From: an uncultured Clostridia bacterium
Lineage (GTDB): Bacteria; Bacillota; Clostridia; TANB77; CAG-508
Assembly: GCA_947624655.1 (NCBI GenBank)
Contig: CANQLH010000015.1
Span: forward strand, 1 to 46,313
DNA length: 46,313 nucleotides
Direction of reading: 5' to 3'
The notes under the pieces were generated by a model that saw nothing but the letters and a program-made list of their open reading frames with translations, was not told where the DNA came from and did not search any database. Position 1 is the stretch's first letter; the number at the start of each line of letters is the position of its first letter. The position numbers and the translations under genes are program-made. This document shows, piece by piece, positions 8,790-17,825 of this stretch.

Positions 8790-9690
8790 AAAGTGCCTCC
8801 TCTGCAACAGCTTGTCCTCTTTTAGAAAGCATCATATTTACTAATTTTCTTGTATTACTGTTTTCTGGTTCGTCCTTTCTGATTACAATATAATACGCAG
8901 TTTGAATTGGATATGTTCCATCTTTAATTGTTTTATTATTAGGCTTTATACCATTTATCCCCAATAATTTTATTCCATTTGCAGTATTTGCATCTATGTC
9001 TTGAAGCATTGTAGTTGCATAGTAATAATATGAATATCCAATAGAATTAATCCCATTATCATAACTTGAGACTAGGTTAATAATATCAAACATTGTATCT
9101 ACAATGTTTTCTTTTAGTGGTTCCATTATTCTTAAATCTTTCATAACTAATGATAACATTCCAGTTTGACTTCCAGAGTTTTCTGGTCTTTGAAATGGCT
9201 TAATTTCGTCATTTGTTCCACCAACTGCTGACCAAGTTTTTATCTTTCCTGTATATATTCTTTGTATCTGTTCTAATGTAAGATTTTCAACTGGATTTTC
9301 CCCATTTACAAAAAATACAAATCCTTCTTTTACAACTGGTATTATTTCTAGCTCAACATTGTTTTCTTTTGCAAGCTTCTTTTCCTCTTCTGATGGCTCT
9401 GTAACAATAATTAAGTCTGCCTCATCATTTATAAGTTTTATGTAAGCTGGATGAGTATTGGTATAATTCAAATCTTCTTCACTTAAATTATTTACTCCTG
9501 TAAAATTTTTAATAAATGCTGTGGCAAGTGGTTGTGTTGCAAGTGATGCATCTACTCTTGGATAATTTTCTAAAGAGAATATTGGTTCATTTTGTATATC
9601 TTCCTTAAATCTTTCCTGTGTAAAAAATACATAAGCACCTATGCAACAAATTACAACTAATAATGCTATTATTATATAAATTTTCTTCAT
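8773..9690 (-). CDS. PstS-like periplasmic-binding protein
   Basis: About 305 residues from ATG 9690 (MKKIYIIIALLV), chosen for its GAGGGGA ribosome site. An N-terminal membrane anchor or signal peptide is followed by the PBP-like fold of PstS relatives: VDASLATQPLATAF (the anion-loop region), DLIIVTEPSEEE, PVVKEGFVFFVNGENPVENL, LEQIQRIYTGKIKTWSAVGG, RPENSGSQTGML and GYSYYYY. The ligand is probably phosphate or a similar oxyanion. No pst transport genes follow; the partner is the RsiV-like protein. Two Cys near residue 15 do not make a convincing lipobox. Confidence 0.8.
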   Translation of the reverse strand: MKKIYIIIALLVVICCIGAYVFFTQERFKEDIQNEPIFSLENYPRVDASLATQPLATAFIKNFTGVNNLSEEDLNYTNTHPAYIKLINDEADLIIVTEPSEEEKKLAKENNVELEIIPVVKEGFVFFVNGENPVENLTLEQIQRIYTGKIKTWSAVGGTNDEIKPFQRPENSGSQTGMLSLVMKDLRIMEPLKENIVDTMFDIINLVSSYDNGINSIGYSYYYYATTMLQDIDANTANGIKLLGINGIKPNNKTIKDGTYPIQTAYYIVIRKDEPENSNTRKLVNMMLSKRGQAVAEEALYVGVK

Positions 9691-9779
9691 ATAAATCCCC
9701 TCTTTTTTATTTATATAAAAGCATATTATCACAAGAGCAAAAATTTATCAATAAATAATGCAATTACTTTTTGCATATT

Positions 9780-9977
9780 GTTACAGGATAATGGGGTATT
9801 TCAATAGAATAGCTGAAATGATTTATTTTTAGAGCTTTGGTGTCGCAGTCTACAAATTAAAGATAAATATGTAGACTGCTCCATTCGCCCTACGCTACGC
9901 TCCGGTTGATCGCTTACGCAGCTCTTTCAAATAAATCATTTCAGCTATTCTTTAATATAAAACCATTATCAAGTAAC
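9780..9977. repeat. GTTAC-ended inverted repeat enclosing family A copy A2
   Basis: GTTACAGGATAATGG (9780-9794) is inverted as CCATTATCAAGTAAC (9963-9977), differing only at the two variable centre bases. Between them lies A2. The right flank (TTTAATATAAAACCATTATC) closely matches the 58-bp mini-element at 36205-36262, which suggests that A2 sits inside a copy of that element, or that the two are layers of one structure. Confidence 0.6.
9806..9951. repeat. Palindromic intergenic element, family A, copy A2
   Basis: Outer arms of 23 bp pair perfectly (9806-9828 with 9929-9951). Their sequence differs from A1 and A3 on both sides together. The inner hairpin is GCAGTCTACA/TGTAGACTGC, where A1 and A3 have GCAATTTACA/TGTAAATTGC, so both strands of the stem changed. 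It lies between the PstS-like gene and the end of spo0A. Confidence 0.85.
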
Positions 9978-10049
9978 TGCATATTCAAAAATACACCAGC
10001 AAATGTTATTTTTCTAGCATTTGCTAGTGTACTTAAATTTCAACTATTT

Positions 10050-10868
10050 TTATGCAGTTTTTAGTTCTAGTCTTAACTTATCTGCTATCATTGCGATAAA
10101 TTCTGAATTAGTTGGTTTACCCTTTGCTGCAGATACAGTATAACCGAATATACTTTCTACTGTTTCTGTCTGTCCTCTTCCCCATGCAACTTCTATTGCA
10201 TGACGTATTGCCCTTTCTACACGAGATGGTGTTGTTTTGAATTTTCTTGCTATGTCTGGATATAACTGTTTTGTTATTTGATTAATTATATCTATGTCAT
10301 TTACAACCATCATAATTGCTTCTCTTAAATATTGATATCCTTTAATATGTGCAGGTACACCAATTTCATGAATAACATTTGTAACAAGTGCCTCTAAATT
10401 TTCAATTTCATTTTTAGAATCTGGAAGAATGTCTATATATGGTGTTTTGAAGTCTTTACTCATTCCAGAATTTCTTACTCCTGTTGGTTTATAGAATTTA
10501 AGTTCCTTAATTCTCTTCATAAGAAGATTAATATCAAATGGTTTAACTACATAATATTGAGCTCCCAATTCTAAAGCTCTTGCAGTTATTTTGTCTTGTC
10601 CAACTGCTGAAAGAATTATACATAAAGGTCTTTTATCCATATCTAATTCATTAATTTTTTCTAAAACACCTAGTCCGTCTAATTGAGGCATTATTACATC
10701 AATTATTGCTACGTCTGGTTTTGTATTTTTTATCATATCTATTGCTTCTAATCCATCTTTTGCGATTCCTATCACTTCCATTTCATTTTCCTTTTCAATA
10801 TAACTTGTTAAATTTTTGGCAAAGTCTACATTGTCATCTGCTACTAAAATCGACAATTTGTCTCTCAC
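10050..10868 (-). CDS. spo0A: Sporulation master regulator Spo0A
   Basis: Response regulator of the sporulation phosphorelay, 272 residues. The receiver domain shows acidic residues DD at 11-12, phospho-acceptor Asp57 ([15 protein letters not shown]) and the conserved Lys in YVVKPFD. The C-terminal DNA-binding domain has the Spo0A-specific [19 protein letters not shown] and [20 protein letters not shown] choose GTG 10868 because AGGAGG lies 9 nt upstream; the longer frame to 10946 runs through an A/T-rich leader. Both CGG triplets straddle codons (TTC-GGT and GAC-GGA). Together with spoIVA and bofA it identifies a spore former. Confidence 0.96.
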   Translation of the reverse strand: MRDKLSILVADDNVDFAKNLTSYIEKENEMEVIGIAKDGLEAIDMIKNTKPDVAIIDVIMPQLDGLGVLEKINELDMDKRPLCIILSAVGQDKITARALELGAQYYVVKPFDINLLMKRIKELKFYKPTGVRNSGMSKDFKTPYIDILPDSKNEIENLEALVTNVIHEIGVPAHIKGYQYLREAIMMVVNDIDIINQITKQLYPDIARKFKTTPSRVERAIRHAIEVAWGRGQTETVESIFGYTVSAAKGKPTNSEFIAMIADKLRLELKTA

Positions 10869-11036
10869 TATTAAAATCCTCCTAACATAAAAATTTGTAA
10901 ATTTTTTACATTTTTGTATTATAATACTTTTTCCAAAATTTAGCAATAGTTTTTTATATTTTTTTATTTTTATTTTTAAATTTTTATCTTTTTTTGTATT
11001 GTTTGATTTCGTATTTTTAGTGTTTTATCAGTATTT

Positions 11037-11669
11037 TTACATTGTTTGATAATTATTTATAATTTTTTCTTGTCTAATTTTTATTGGTATATTTTGGAAA
11101 TTTATTTTTAAATTTTTTTCGACATTTTTATCATATTTTTCTTTTGATATTTCCATTAATATTTTTATTTTATCTAGATATTCTTTTTGAATAATCTTAA
11201 TACTATTTTGACTGCAAAAATATTCGAATTTTCCAATGTTATCATATTCTAGCACAGCTTCTACAATATATCCATCTTCCATTTCTGTCTCTTGGCTATT
11301 TTCTAAAGCCTGCTTGGTACTCTCTGAATAGGCTTTAACCAATCCTCCTGTTCCTAAAAGTGTACCTCCAAAATATCTAGTCACAATAACTAATACATTG
11401 ACTAGATTTGTCTTCTCTAATATGCTTAGCATTGGACTACCTGCTGTCCCTTGTGGTTCTCCATCATCACTTTGTTTTGCTATTATTCCTTCGTCTTTTC
11501 TAATTCTATATGCAAAGCAGTGATGCCTTGCATCATAATATTTCTTTTTTATTTTTGCTAAAATTTCTTCCGCTTCTTCTTCACTTTCTACATAAAAAGT
11601 ATTAGCTATAAATTTTGATTTTTTCTCTACAACTATTGCTTCTGCATTTTCTTTTATACTCTTAAACAT
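11037..11669 (-). CDS. YigZ/IMPACT family protein
   Basis: About 210 residues from ATG 11669 (MFKSIKENAEAIVVEKKSKF), which has AAGGGAG upstream. The N-terminal UPF0029/IMPACT domain carries DARHHCFAYRI, SDDGEPQGTAGSPML and VLVIVTRYFGGTLLGTGGLV, the family hallmarks. The C-terminal DUF1949-like domain follows. The biochemical role of bacterial YigZ is not settled; links to translation regulation come from the eukaryotic IMPACT relative. It follows the HI0933-type gene closely, with the longer reading frame overlapping it. Confidence 0.9.
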   Translation of the reverse strand: MFKSIKENAEAIVVEKKSKFIANTFYVESEEEAEEILAKIKKKYYDARHHCFAYRIRKDEGIIAKQSDDGEPQGTAGSPMLSILEKTNLVNVLVIVTRYFGGTLLGTGGLVKAYSESTKQALENSQETEMEDGYIVEAVLEYDNIGKFEYFCSQNSIKIIQKEYLDKIKILMEISKEKYDKNVEKNLKINFQNIPIKIRQEKIINNYQTM

Positions 11670-11698
11670 GTTTGTCTTTCTCCCTTCTAAGTTACATG

Positions 11699-12958
11699 TC
11701 AATTATTGCTTCCTGCTACATATCCTGTTGAATAAGCAATTTGTAAATTAAAGCCTCCAGTGTAACCATCAACATCAATGATTTCTCCTGCAAAATATAA
11801 ACCATTTACAAGCTTAGACTCCATAGTCTTAGGATTAATTTCTTTTACATCAATTCCGCCTGATGTAACTATTGCTTCTTCAACAGGTCTAAACTTGCTT
11901 ATTGTAAACTTGAAGTTTTTAACCTCTTCTCCTAGTCTTGTTCTTTCTTCTTTTGTGATTTCATTTACTCTTTTATCTGGATTAATATTAGAATTTCTTA
12001 TAATTACATCTATCAGCTTTTGTGGCAAAAGTTTATTTAAGCTATTCTTAAAGCTTTTATTTTTAAATTCTTCGAAATCTCTTCTTATTCTTAAATCCAA
12101 TTTTTCTTTATCTAGTACAGGTTTTAAGTCAATAGTAAGTTCAATCTTTTTATTCTTTAACAACTCTTCTATATTTTTATATCTTATTAGATGCGAGGAA
12201 GAACTAATTATAATTGGACCTGTTACCCCAAAATGAGTAAATAGCATTTCTCCAAAGTCCTCATATATCTTTTTGTTTTTTTCTATGTCAATTAGTTTAA
12301 TTGCTACATTTCGCAAGCTAAGGCCCTGTAATTGTTTGCATACATCTTTTTCGTAACATTCCATTGGTACAAGAGCAGGTTTCATTTCTTTTACTGTATG
12401 TCCATATCTTTTTGCAATTCTTTGCCCGTCACCTGTTGAACCTGTTAGCGGATAACTTACTCCACCTGTTGCAAGTATTACTTTATCAGCTTTCATATAT
12501 TCTTCTTTTTCTTTTAATAAATACTTTACTCCCACAATTTTATTATCCTTAACATCTAAATCTATAACTTCTGCATTATTTATTATTTTAACCTTTAGCT
12601 TTCTTAGAGCACTATTTAATGCATCAACAACACTTTGCGCACTATCAGTTATTGGGAATATTCTATTTCCTCTTTCTATCTTTGTTTCTAGTCCTTCTTT
12701 CTTTAATAGATTTATAATATCTTTATTCGTAAATGTTTTAAAAGCACTATATAAAAATCTTCCATTTCCTGGAATATTGTTTATAAATTCTTCTATATCT
12801 ATTGCATTTGTTATATTACATCTACCTTTTCCTGTTATTCTAAGCTTTTTTCCAATTGTATTCATTTTTTCTAAAATAACAACTTCTACATTTTCTTTTG
12901 CTGATGCAATTCCTGCAAGCATTCCTGCTGGTCCTCCACCTACTATTACTACCTTCAT
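11699..12958 (-). CDS. HI0933/BaiN-type FAD-dependent oxidoreductase
   Basis: Flavoprotein of 419 residues. The N-terminal Rossmann motif is VVIVGGGPAGMLAGIAS; KKLRITGKGRCNITN is the family signature; ATGGVSYPLTGSTGDG and the C-terminal GLYFAGEIIDVDGYTGGFNLQ complete the FAD-binding pattern. The substrate is uncertain: relatives include HI0933 and the BaiN annotation for bile-acid dehydroxylation, which should not be transferred on similarity alone. Both CGG triplets straddle codons (GGC-GGA and GAC-GGG). Confidence 0.92.
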   Translation of the reverse strand: MKVVIVGGGPAGMLAGIASAKENVEVVILEKMNTIGKKLRITGKGRCNITNAIDIEEFINNIPGNGRFLYSAFKTFTNKDIINLLKKEGLETKIERGNRIFPITDSAQSVVDALNSALRKLKVKIINNAEVIDLDVKDNKIVGVKYLLKEKEEYMKADKVILATGGVSYPLTGSTGDGQRIAKRYGHTVKEMKPALVPMECYEKDVCKQLQGLSLRNVAIKLIDIEKNKKIYEDFGEMLFTHFGVTGPIIISSSSHLIRYKNIEELLKNKKIELTIDLKPVLDKEKLDLRIRRDFEEFKNKSFKNSLNKLLPQKLIDVIIRNSNINPDKRVNEITKEERTRLGEEVKNFKFTISKFRPVEEAIVTSGGIDVKEINPKTMESKLVNGLYFAGEIIDVDGYTGGFNLQIAYSTGYVAGSNN

Positions 12959-13166
12959 AAATAATCTTCTTTCTAATATAAATTTTGTTTAATTATATAA
13001 CATTTAGCCATTCTTAGCAACTTTGATAGCAAATTATATTATTCTTAGTCATAAATCTTTTATATAACTATGTTTTTATTTTTTAGTTTTTAGTAATATT
13101 TAAAACTTTTCTCTAATATACATTAGTAAAGTTAATTGTACAAACATTTATTATGGAGGTTATGTG
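12959..13166. other. Divergent intergenic region upstream of spoIVA
   Basis: About 200 bp of A/T-rich sequence between the flavoprotein gene (minus) and spoIVA (plus). The only clear signal is the GGAGG ribosome site at 13155-13159. SpoIVA is made under sigma-E in related organisms, but I could not pick a convincing sigma-E promoter by eye. Confidence 0.5.
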
Positions 13167-14645
13167 ATGGAAAATTTAAGCTTGTATCAAGATATCAGGT
13201 CAAGAACTGATGGCGATATATATATTGGCGTTGTAGGTCCTGTTAGAACTGGTAAATCCACTTTTATTAAACGTTTCATGGATTTACTTGTTATTCCAAA
13301 TATCGAAAATGAATATAAAAAGGAAAGAGCTCAAGATGAGTTGCCTCAAAGTGCAGCTGGTAGAACCATCATGACAACAGAGCCAAAGTTCGTTCCAAAT
13401 GAAGCAATAGAGATTACTTTAGGAGATAATATTCGCTTTAAAACTAGGTTAGTTGATTGCGTTGGATATCTTGTAAATAATGCTATTGGTTATTTAGAAG
13501 ATGATGTACCAAGAATGGTTAAAACTCCTTGGTCTGATGAAGAAATGCCTTTTGAAACAGCAGCCGAAGTAGGAACGAGAAAAGTAATTGCAGAACATTC
13601 TACCATTGGAATACTTGTTACAACTGACGGAAGTATAACAGATATTCCAAGAGAAGATTACATTTCTGCAGAAGAGAGAGTTGTCTCAGAACTTAAGGAA
13701 CTACATAAGCCTTTTGTTATAGTATTAAATAGCGAAGAACCAGATTCTGAATACACTCAAAAGTTAGCTACTCGTTTAGAAGAGAAATACTCTGTATCAG
13801 TTATTCCAACTGATTGTTCTAACTTATCAATAGATGATATAAATAGTATGTTTAGTAAACTTCTATATGAATTTCCTATTGAGCAAATGAATATTAATTT
13901 GCCAAAATGGGTTGATGCATTAAATGAAGAACATTGGTTAAAGAAAGAATTATATTCTGAAATTAAAAATGCATTTAGTAATATATCTGTTTTAAAACAA
14001 GTTGATGAAAGTATATCGTCAATTAAAACAACTGATATTATATCAAGTACTTCTCTTAACGAAATAAATCTTGGTAATGGAAATGTTAACATTGCTATTA
14101 CTCTTAACGACTCTTTATTCTATCAAATTTTAACTGAAATGACTGGAGTTTCTGTTCAGAATGAAGGAGATTTATTCTCTACTATGACTTCCCTTGCTCA
14201 AACTAAAAAGGAATATGATAAAATTGCATATGCGTTAGAAGAAGTAAAAGCTAAAGGCTATGGTATTGTTACTCCATCAATGGACGAATTAATTTTAGAC
14301 GAACCAGAAATGGTTAAACAAGGCTCTAGGTTTGGTGTTAAACTCAAAGCTAAAGCACCAAGTATACACATGATTCGTGCTGATATTACTACCGAAGTTT
14401 CCCCTATTGTTGGCTCTGAGAAGCAATCTGAAGAGCTTGTAACTTACTTACTTTCTGAATTTGAAACTGATCCTAAAAAAATATGGGAGTCTAATATTTT
14501 TGGTAAAAGTTTACATGAACTTGTAAATGAAGGTTTACAGAATAAATTATATAGAATGCCCGAAGATGCTCAATTAAAACTTCAAGAAACTTTGGAACGA
14601 ATTGTAAACGAAGGTAGCGGTGGTCTAATCTGCATTATTCTTTAA
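13167..14645 (+). CDS. spoIVA: Stage IV sporulation protein A (spore coat ATPase)
   Basis: SpoIVA forms the basement layer of the spore coat on the forespore surface by ATP-driven polymerisation. The 492 residues match the family. Landmarks: Walker A GPVRTGKSTFIKRFM, AGRTIMTTEPKFVPNEA, VDCVGYLV, the long central middle domain, and the hydrophobic C-terminus GSGGLICIIL that anchors to SpoVM-decorated membranes. ATG 13167 is better spaced from GGAGG than GTG 13164. Its last 11 nt overlap the 3' end of the convergent LPXTG gene, with no terminator between them. Both CGG triplets straddle codons. Confidence 0.97.
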   Translation: MENLSLYQDIRSRTDGDIYIGVVGPVRTGKSTFIKRFMDLLVIPNIENEYKKERAQDELPQSAAGRTIMTTEPKFVPNEAIEITLGDNIRFKTRLVDCVGYLVNNAIGYLEDDVPRMVKTPWSDEEMPFETAAEVGTRKVIAEHSTIGILVTTDGSITDIPREDYISAEERVVSELKELHKPFVIVLNSEEPDSEYTQKLATRLEEKYSVSVIPTDCSNLSIDDINSMFSKLLYEFPIEQMNINLPKWVDALNEEHWLKKELYSEIKNAFSNISVLKQVDESISSIKTTDIISSTSLNEINLGNGNVNIAITLNDSLFYQILTEMTGVSVQNEGDLFSTMTSLAQTKKEYDKIAYALEEVKAKGYGIVTPSMDELILDEPEMVKQGSRFGVKLKAKAPSIHMIRADITTEVSPIVGSEKQSEELVTYLLSEFETDPKKIWESNIFGKSLHELVNEGLQNKLYRMPEDAQLKLQETLERIVNEGSGGLICIIL

Positions 14646-16719
14646 TATTTGATATAAAAGCAGTCTGTTTCTTTGCAGGCTGTCTTTTGTTTTTCATAAT
14701 CCATACAAACATTACTGCTACAAAAATAACTGTATCTAATAAGATTAATTTAGGTAAAAAATAGTCATCTCCTGTTCTTGGTAATTTATTTAAAAGTTCA
14801 TCTATATTACTTGGTTGTTTTACCTTTAATTCGTCTATATTGCTTAATTGTTCTAACTTTTCTTCATTGTAATAATTTGAATTACTTGTTTTAATTATAT
14901 CAATTTTTCCTTCTTCTAATTTATCATAATTCTTAAGATTACTATCTTTATCATTTTTGTTTTCTTCTTCCTTAATTGTTAAAGCTTTGTCTATATCCTC
15001 ATCTTTTTTGTCTATTTCATTTTCCTTATCATTAGTTTTTGAATTTTCATTATTTTTATTACTGCTATTGTCTTCGTCTTGTAATATATCATTTGGTCTG
15101 TCTTCTTTTGGTTCTTCTTTATAAACAATATTATATACTACAAAATGAGGTCTTCTACGCCATCTTCCTAATGGTCTCCTGTTAGTTTTGTCTTTTACTG
15201 GCGTCTTATTCTGCTCATCTATATCTTGTTTATTTTCATCTGGTACTTTTTCTTGTTCTTCTTTTTCTTCTTTGCCTACCTCAGTTTCCTTTTCTTCCTC
15301 TTCTTTATTCTCTTTGTCTAACTCTGGTTCCTTCTCTTGTTCTTCTTTGCCTAATTCTGGTTCTTTTTCTGGCTTTTCTTTTTCTTCTTTGTCTGCCTCT
15401 GGTTCTTTTTCTGGCTTTTCTTTTTCTTCTTTGTCTGCCTCTGGTTCTTTTTCTTCTTTGCCTGTCTCTGATTCCTTTTCTGGCTCTTCTTTTTCTTCTT
15501 TTCCTACCTCTGGTTCCTTTTCTTGCTCTTCTTTATCTTCTTTGTCTGCCTCTGACACCTTTTCTTGCTCTTCTTGTTCTTCTTTGCCTGCCTCTGGCAC
15601 CTCTTCTGGCTCTATTTTATCCTCTTTGCCTACCTCTAGTTCCTTATCTTGCTCTTCTTTATCCATTTTGTCTGCCTCTGGCACCTTTTCTTGCTCTTCA
15701 TCTCTTGAAGTTTCTATTTCTTTTAATTCGTTTGTTATAAACAATTGAGTTTGTTTATTTTCATTAATAGAAAATTTTACATCCTCAGCTTGCACATATC
15801 CATTTTCTATTTGTTTTTGTATAAGTAAATAATCTCCAATATCCAATTCTTCTATTTCAATTATTCCTTCTTCATCTGTTTTATAGCATCCAACCAAATT
15901 TCCTTTTGAATCATATATTTCAAAACTTGAATTAATGGCATTGTTTTCTACACGTAGAGAGCCTTTTTTGTGTTTTAACTGTATGTTTATTTTGGCACTT
16001 TCATTGTATCCAATTGTTTCTATCTGCTCTATCCCGTTAATAGCATATTTGTTAGGAGCCTCTATTATCTTAACAGATGCATCTCCACTCCCTATTTTTT
16101 CAATTATAGCTTTTCCTACTCCATTTGTTACTACCTCTTCTGTAACATTAAATTTCTTATCCTCAACTTGTATTTTTACATTACTTATTTGTTCTAATGT
16201 TTCTGCATCCGTTACATTTATACTTAAATTAGAATGCCTATTATCAATTTCCTTTATTTGAATATTATCGTCATCTGTATCTATGATATTTAATTTTCCT
16301 TCATAAGAATAATATGTAGTATACGTTTTGAAAGACATGTTTGTTTTAAATTTTGCAATAAAGTCCTCTTGTTCTGCCTTATCTAACGGAACCATTATTT
16401 TAAAACTCTTTTCACCTATACTAAATTCTTCTTGTTTTTCTCCTGTATTGATATTTGCAACATAACTACCTTCTGGAAATCCCTCTAATAATTCTATTGT
16501 ATAATTTTTTATCTCAACATTGTCTATATATACACTATACTCTTGAGAATAAAACTTTTCATTTGTTGCATCTTTCATAAATTTTCCAACTGGACTATAT
16601 CTTATCGTAGCCAAATATCCACTCATATATTCTCCATTCGCCGTTGCTTTTGTTACATTTGCACCTATTAATGTACATATAATTGTAAGTAACATTAAAG
16701 TGCATAATTTTTTCCTCAT
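14635..16719 (-). CDS. LPXTG cell-wall surface protein with Glu/Lys-rich repeats
   Basis: About 694 residues from ATG 16719 (AAAGGATG upstream). Order: signal peptide (MRKKLCTLMLLTIICTLIGA); an N-terminal domain; two Cna-B/SpaA-like segments (INVTDAETLEQISNVKIQVE and FEIYDSKGNLVGCYKTDEEG); a long low-complexity region of repeats such as EKEPEADKEEKEKPEK (DNA about 15230-15700); an Arg-rich patch; and a C-terminal sorting signal LPRTG (about residue 646), a membrane helix and a basic tail. It should be linked covalently to the wall by the adjacent sortase. The repeats are in near-identical DNA units and probably vary in number between strains. The ligand is unknown. Confidence 0.88.
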   Translation of the reverse strand: MRKKLCTLMLLTIICTLIGANVTKATANGEYMSGYLATIRYSPVGKFMKDATNEKFYSQEYSVYIDNVEIKNYTIELLEGFPEGSYVANINTGEKQEEFSIGEKSFKIMVPLDKAEQEDFIAKFKTNMSFKTYTTYYSYEGKLNIIDTDDDNIQIKEIDNRHSNLSINVTDAETLEQISNVKIQVEDKKFNVTEEVVTNGVGKAIIEKIGSGDASVKIIEAPNKYAINGIEQIETIGYNESAKINIQLKHKKGSLRVENNAINSSFEIYDSKGNLVGCYKTDEEGIIEIEELDIGDYLLIQKQIENGYVQAEDVKFSINENKQTQLFITNELKEIETSRDEEQEKVPEADKMDKEEQDKELEVGKEDKIEPEEVPEAGKEEQEEQEKVSEADKEDKEEQEKEPEVGKEEKEEPEKESETGKEEKEPEADKEEKEKPEKEPEADKEEKEKPEKEPELGKEEQEKEPELDKENKEEEEKETEVGKEEKEEQEKVPDENKQDIDEQNKTPVKDKTNRRPLGRWRRRPHFVVYNIVYKEEPKEDRPNDILQDEDNSSNKNNENSKTNDKENEIDKKDEDIDKALTIKEEENKNDKDSNLKNYDKLEEGKIDIIKTSNSNYYNEEKLEQLSNIDELKVKQPSNIDELLNKLPRTGDDYFLPKLILLDTVIFVAVMFVWIMKNKRQPAKKQTAFISNIKE

Positions 16720-16742
16720 ATAATCATCCTTTCTAGAAAATA

Positions 16743-17324
16743 TTAATATTGTTTTGCTATAACACATCTTCTTTTGTTTCTTTGCCCCGTAATGCATGTT
16801 ATAAGTGTTATAGTATTCTCATCCGTGTTTTTTAAAACTTCTACATTTGTTTCTTCAATTACTTTGCTTTCTGTAACTATATACCTCCTTTCTCCCATAT
16901 CTGTTATATATATAATTTCAGCACCATTTTTCAATTCGCTTATTTTCGAAAAATAGTGAGCATATGAGCCTCTATTATGTGATGCAAGGACAATATTTCC
17001 ATTCCATAGACCTGTTTGTATAAAATGTCCAACTGCATATTTTAAAACATTATTAGAAGTACCCTCGCATATAGGAGCTTTAATATTTAAACTCGGGATA
17101 ATAATTAGGCCTATTTCTTTTTCTTCTCCTTTTAAAAAATACGGTTCTTCTTCAACTACTATTTGCGTATTTACAATCTTTTCTAGTTTTTGTTCTATAT
17201 TTTGTATTAATTTATCTTGTATTGTAGTAAAATAAACATTCCTGAAAATTACTATAAGCATTGTAGAAATACACAAAATAAGTAAAAATAACATAGTCAT
17301 TTTCAAATACTTTTTTCTATTCAT
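16743..17324 (-). CDS. Sortase (class D-like) for the adjacent LPXTG protein
   Basis: Transpeptidase of 193 residues that attaches LPXTG proteins to the cell wall. An N-terminal membrane anchor (MTMLFLLILCISTMLIVIF) is followed by the sortase barrel: catalytic His in VLASHNRGSY, catalytic Cys about 177 in LITCITGQ, and Arg in NKRRCVIAK. It lies 23 nt upstream of its likely substrate on the same strand, which supports a dedicated pair. Two CGG triplets straddle codons. The class assignment is from overall length and the TC-x-TG context and is only moderately sure. Confidence 0.9.
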   Translation of the reverse strand: MNRKKYLKMTMLFLLILCISTMLIVIFRNVYFTTIQDKLIQNIEQKLEKIVNTQIVVEEEPYFLKGEEKEIGLIIIPSLNIKAPICEGTSNNVLKYAVGHFIQTGLWNGNIVLASHNRGSYAHYFSKISELKNGAEIIYITDMGERRYIVTESKVIEETNVEVLKNTDENTITLITCITGQRNKRRCVIAKQY

Positions 17325-17653
17325 TTTTCTTCCTTTTCATTTTGGATATATATTCTAGATTTTTTAATAAGAATTTTGTTTTTACTTAAATTTTAAAAAT
17401 CTGAAAAAAATTTGTGCAAATGCACCTTTGAAATTAATTAATACTTTTTTACTTTAGCAAAAAATTTTGAAAAATACAAGTAAAAGTCGCAAAAAGTAAA
17501 AAAATTCTTAACCTATATATTTTTTAATAATTTAATTGTTATACTAAAATTGAGGAATTTGTTTATTTTGTAAATTAATGAATTTTTAAATTCTAAAAAA
17601 ATAGTCTTGACACTAAACTTCAAATGTGCTATTATATATATTGTTAAAGTTAT
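17325..17653 (+). promoter_or_regulatory. Intergenic region with the tRNA-Leu promoter
   Basis: A/T-rich region between the sortase gene and the tRNA. Near its end are a -35 TTGACA (17607-17612), a 17-bp spacer and a -10 TATTAT (17630-17635), a good sigma-A promoter for the tRNA. I see nothing else. Confidence 0.75.
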
Positions 17654-17737
17654 GCGGATGTGGCGGAACTGGCAGACGCGCTGGTCTTAGGAACCAGTGC
17701 CAAAAGCGTGGAGGTTCGAGTCCTCTCATCCGCACCA
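17654..17737 (+). tRNA. tRNA-Leu (anticodon UAG)
   Basis: Cloverleaf with acceptor GCGGATG/CATCCGC, anticodon stem CTGGT/ACCAG around loop CTTAGGA (anticodon TAG), a long variable arm, T-arm GAGGTTCGAGTCCTC and an encoded CCA. Its 3' part (17684-17737) is the left attachment site of the integrative element. The element keeps the tRNA complete. Confidence 0.95.
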
Positions 17738-17801
17738 AGTTTAGTAATATCAAGGGTTTCAGAGATTTCCTTTGGTATTATTTTTTTGTCAATTTTCAAA
17801 A

Positions 17802-17822
17802 GTTCTAATGAAAGTTCTAATG
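17802..17822 (+). promoter_or_regulatory. Left arm-type integrase sites
   Basis: GTTCTAATG occurs at 17802-17810 and again at 17814-17822, just beyond the integrase stop codon. The same pair occurs near the right end at 29655-29663 and 29666-29674. Paired direct repeats at both ends are the expected arrangement of arm-type sites for a tyrosine integrase. Confidence 0.65.
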
Positions 17823-17825
17823 TTT

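Noticed and set aside
15188-15748. Plus-strand Ser-rich ORF opposite the LPXTG repeats
   Set aside because: It is the antisense shadow of the Glu/Lys repeat region (complement of GAA/GAG/AAA-rich codons). It has no ribosome site, and the minus-strand gene is complete with signal peptide and sorting signal.
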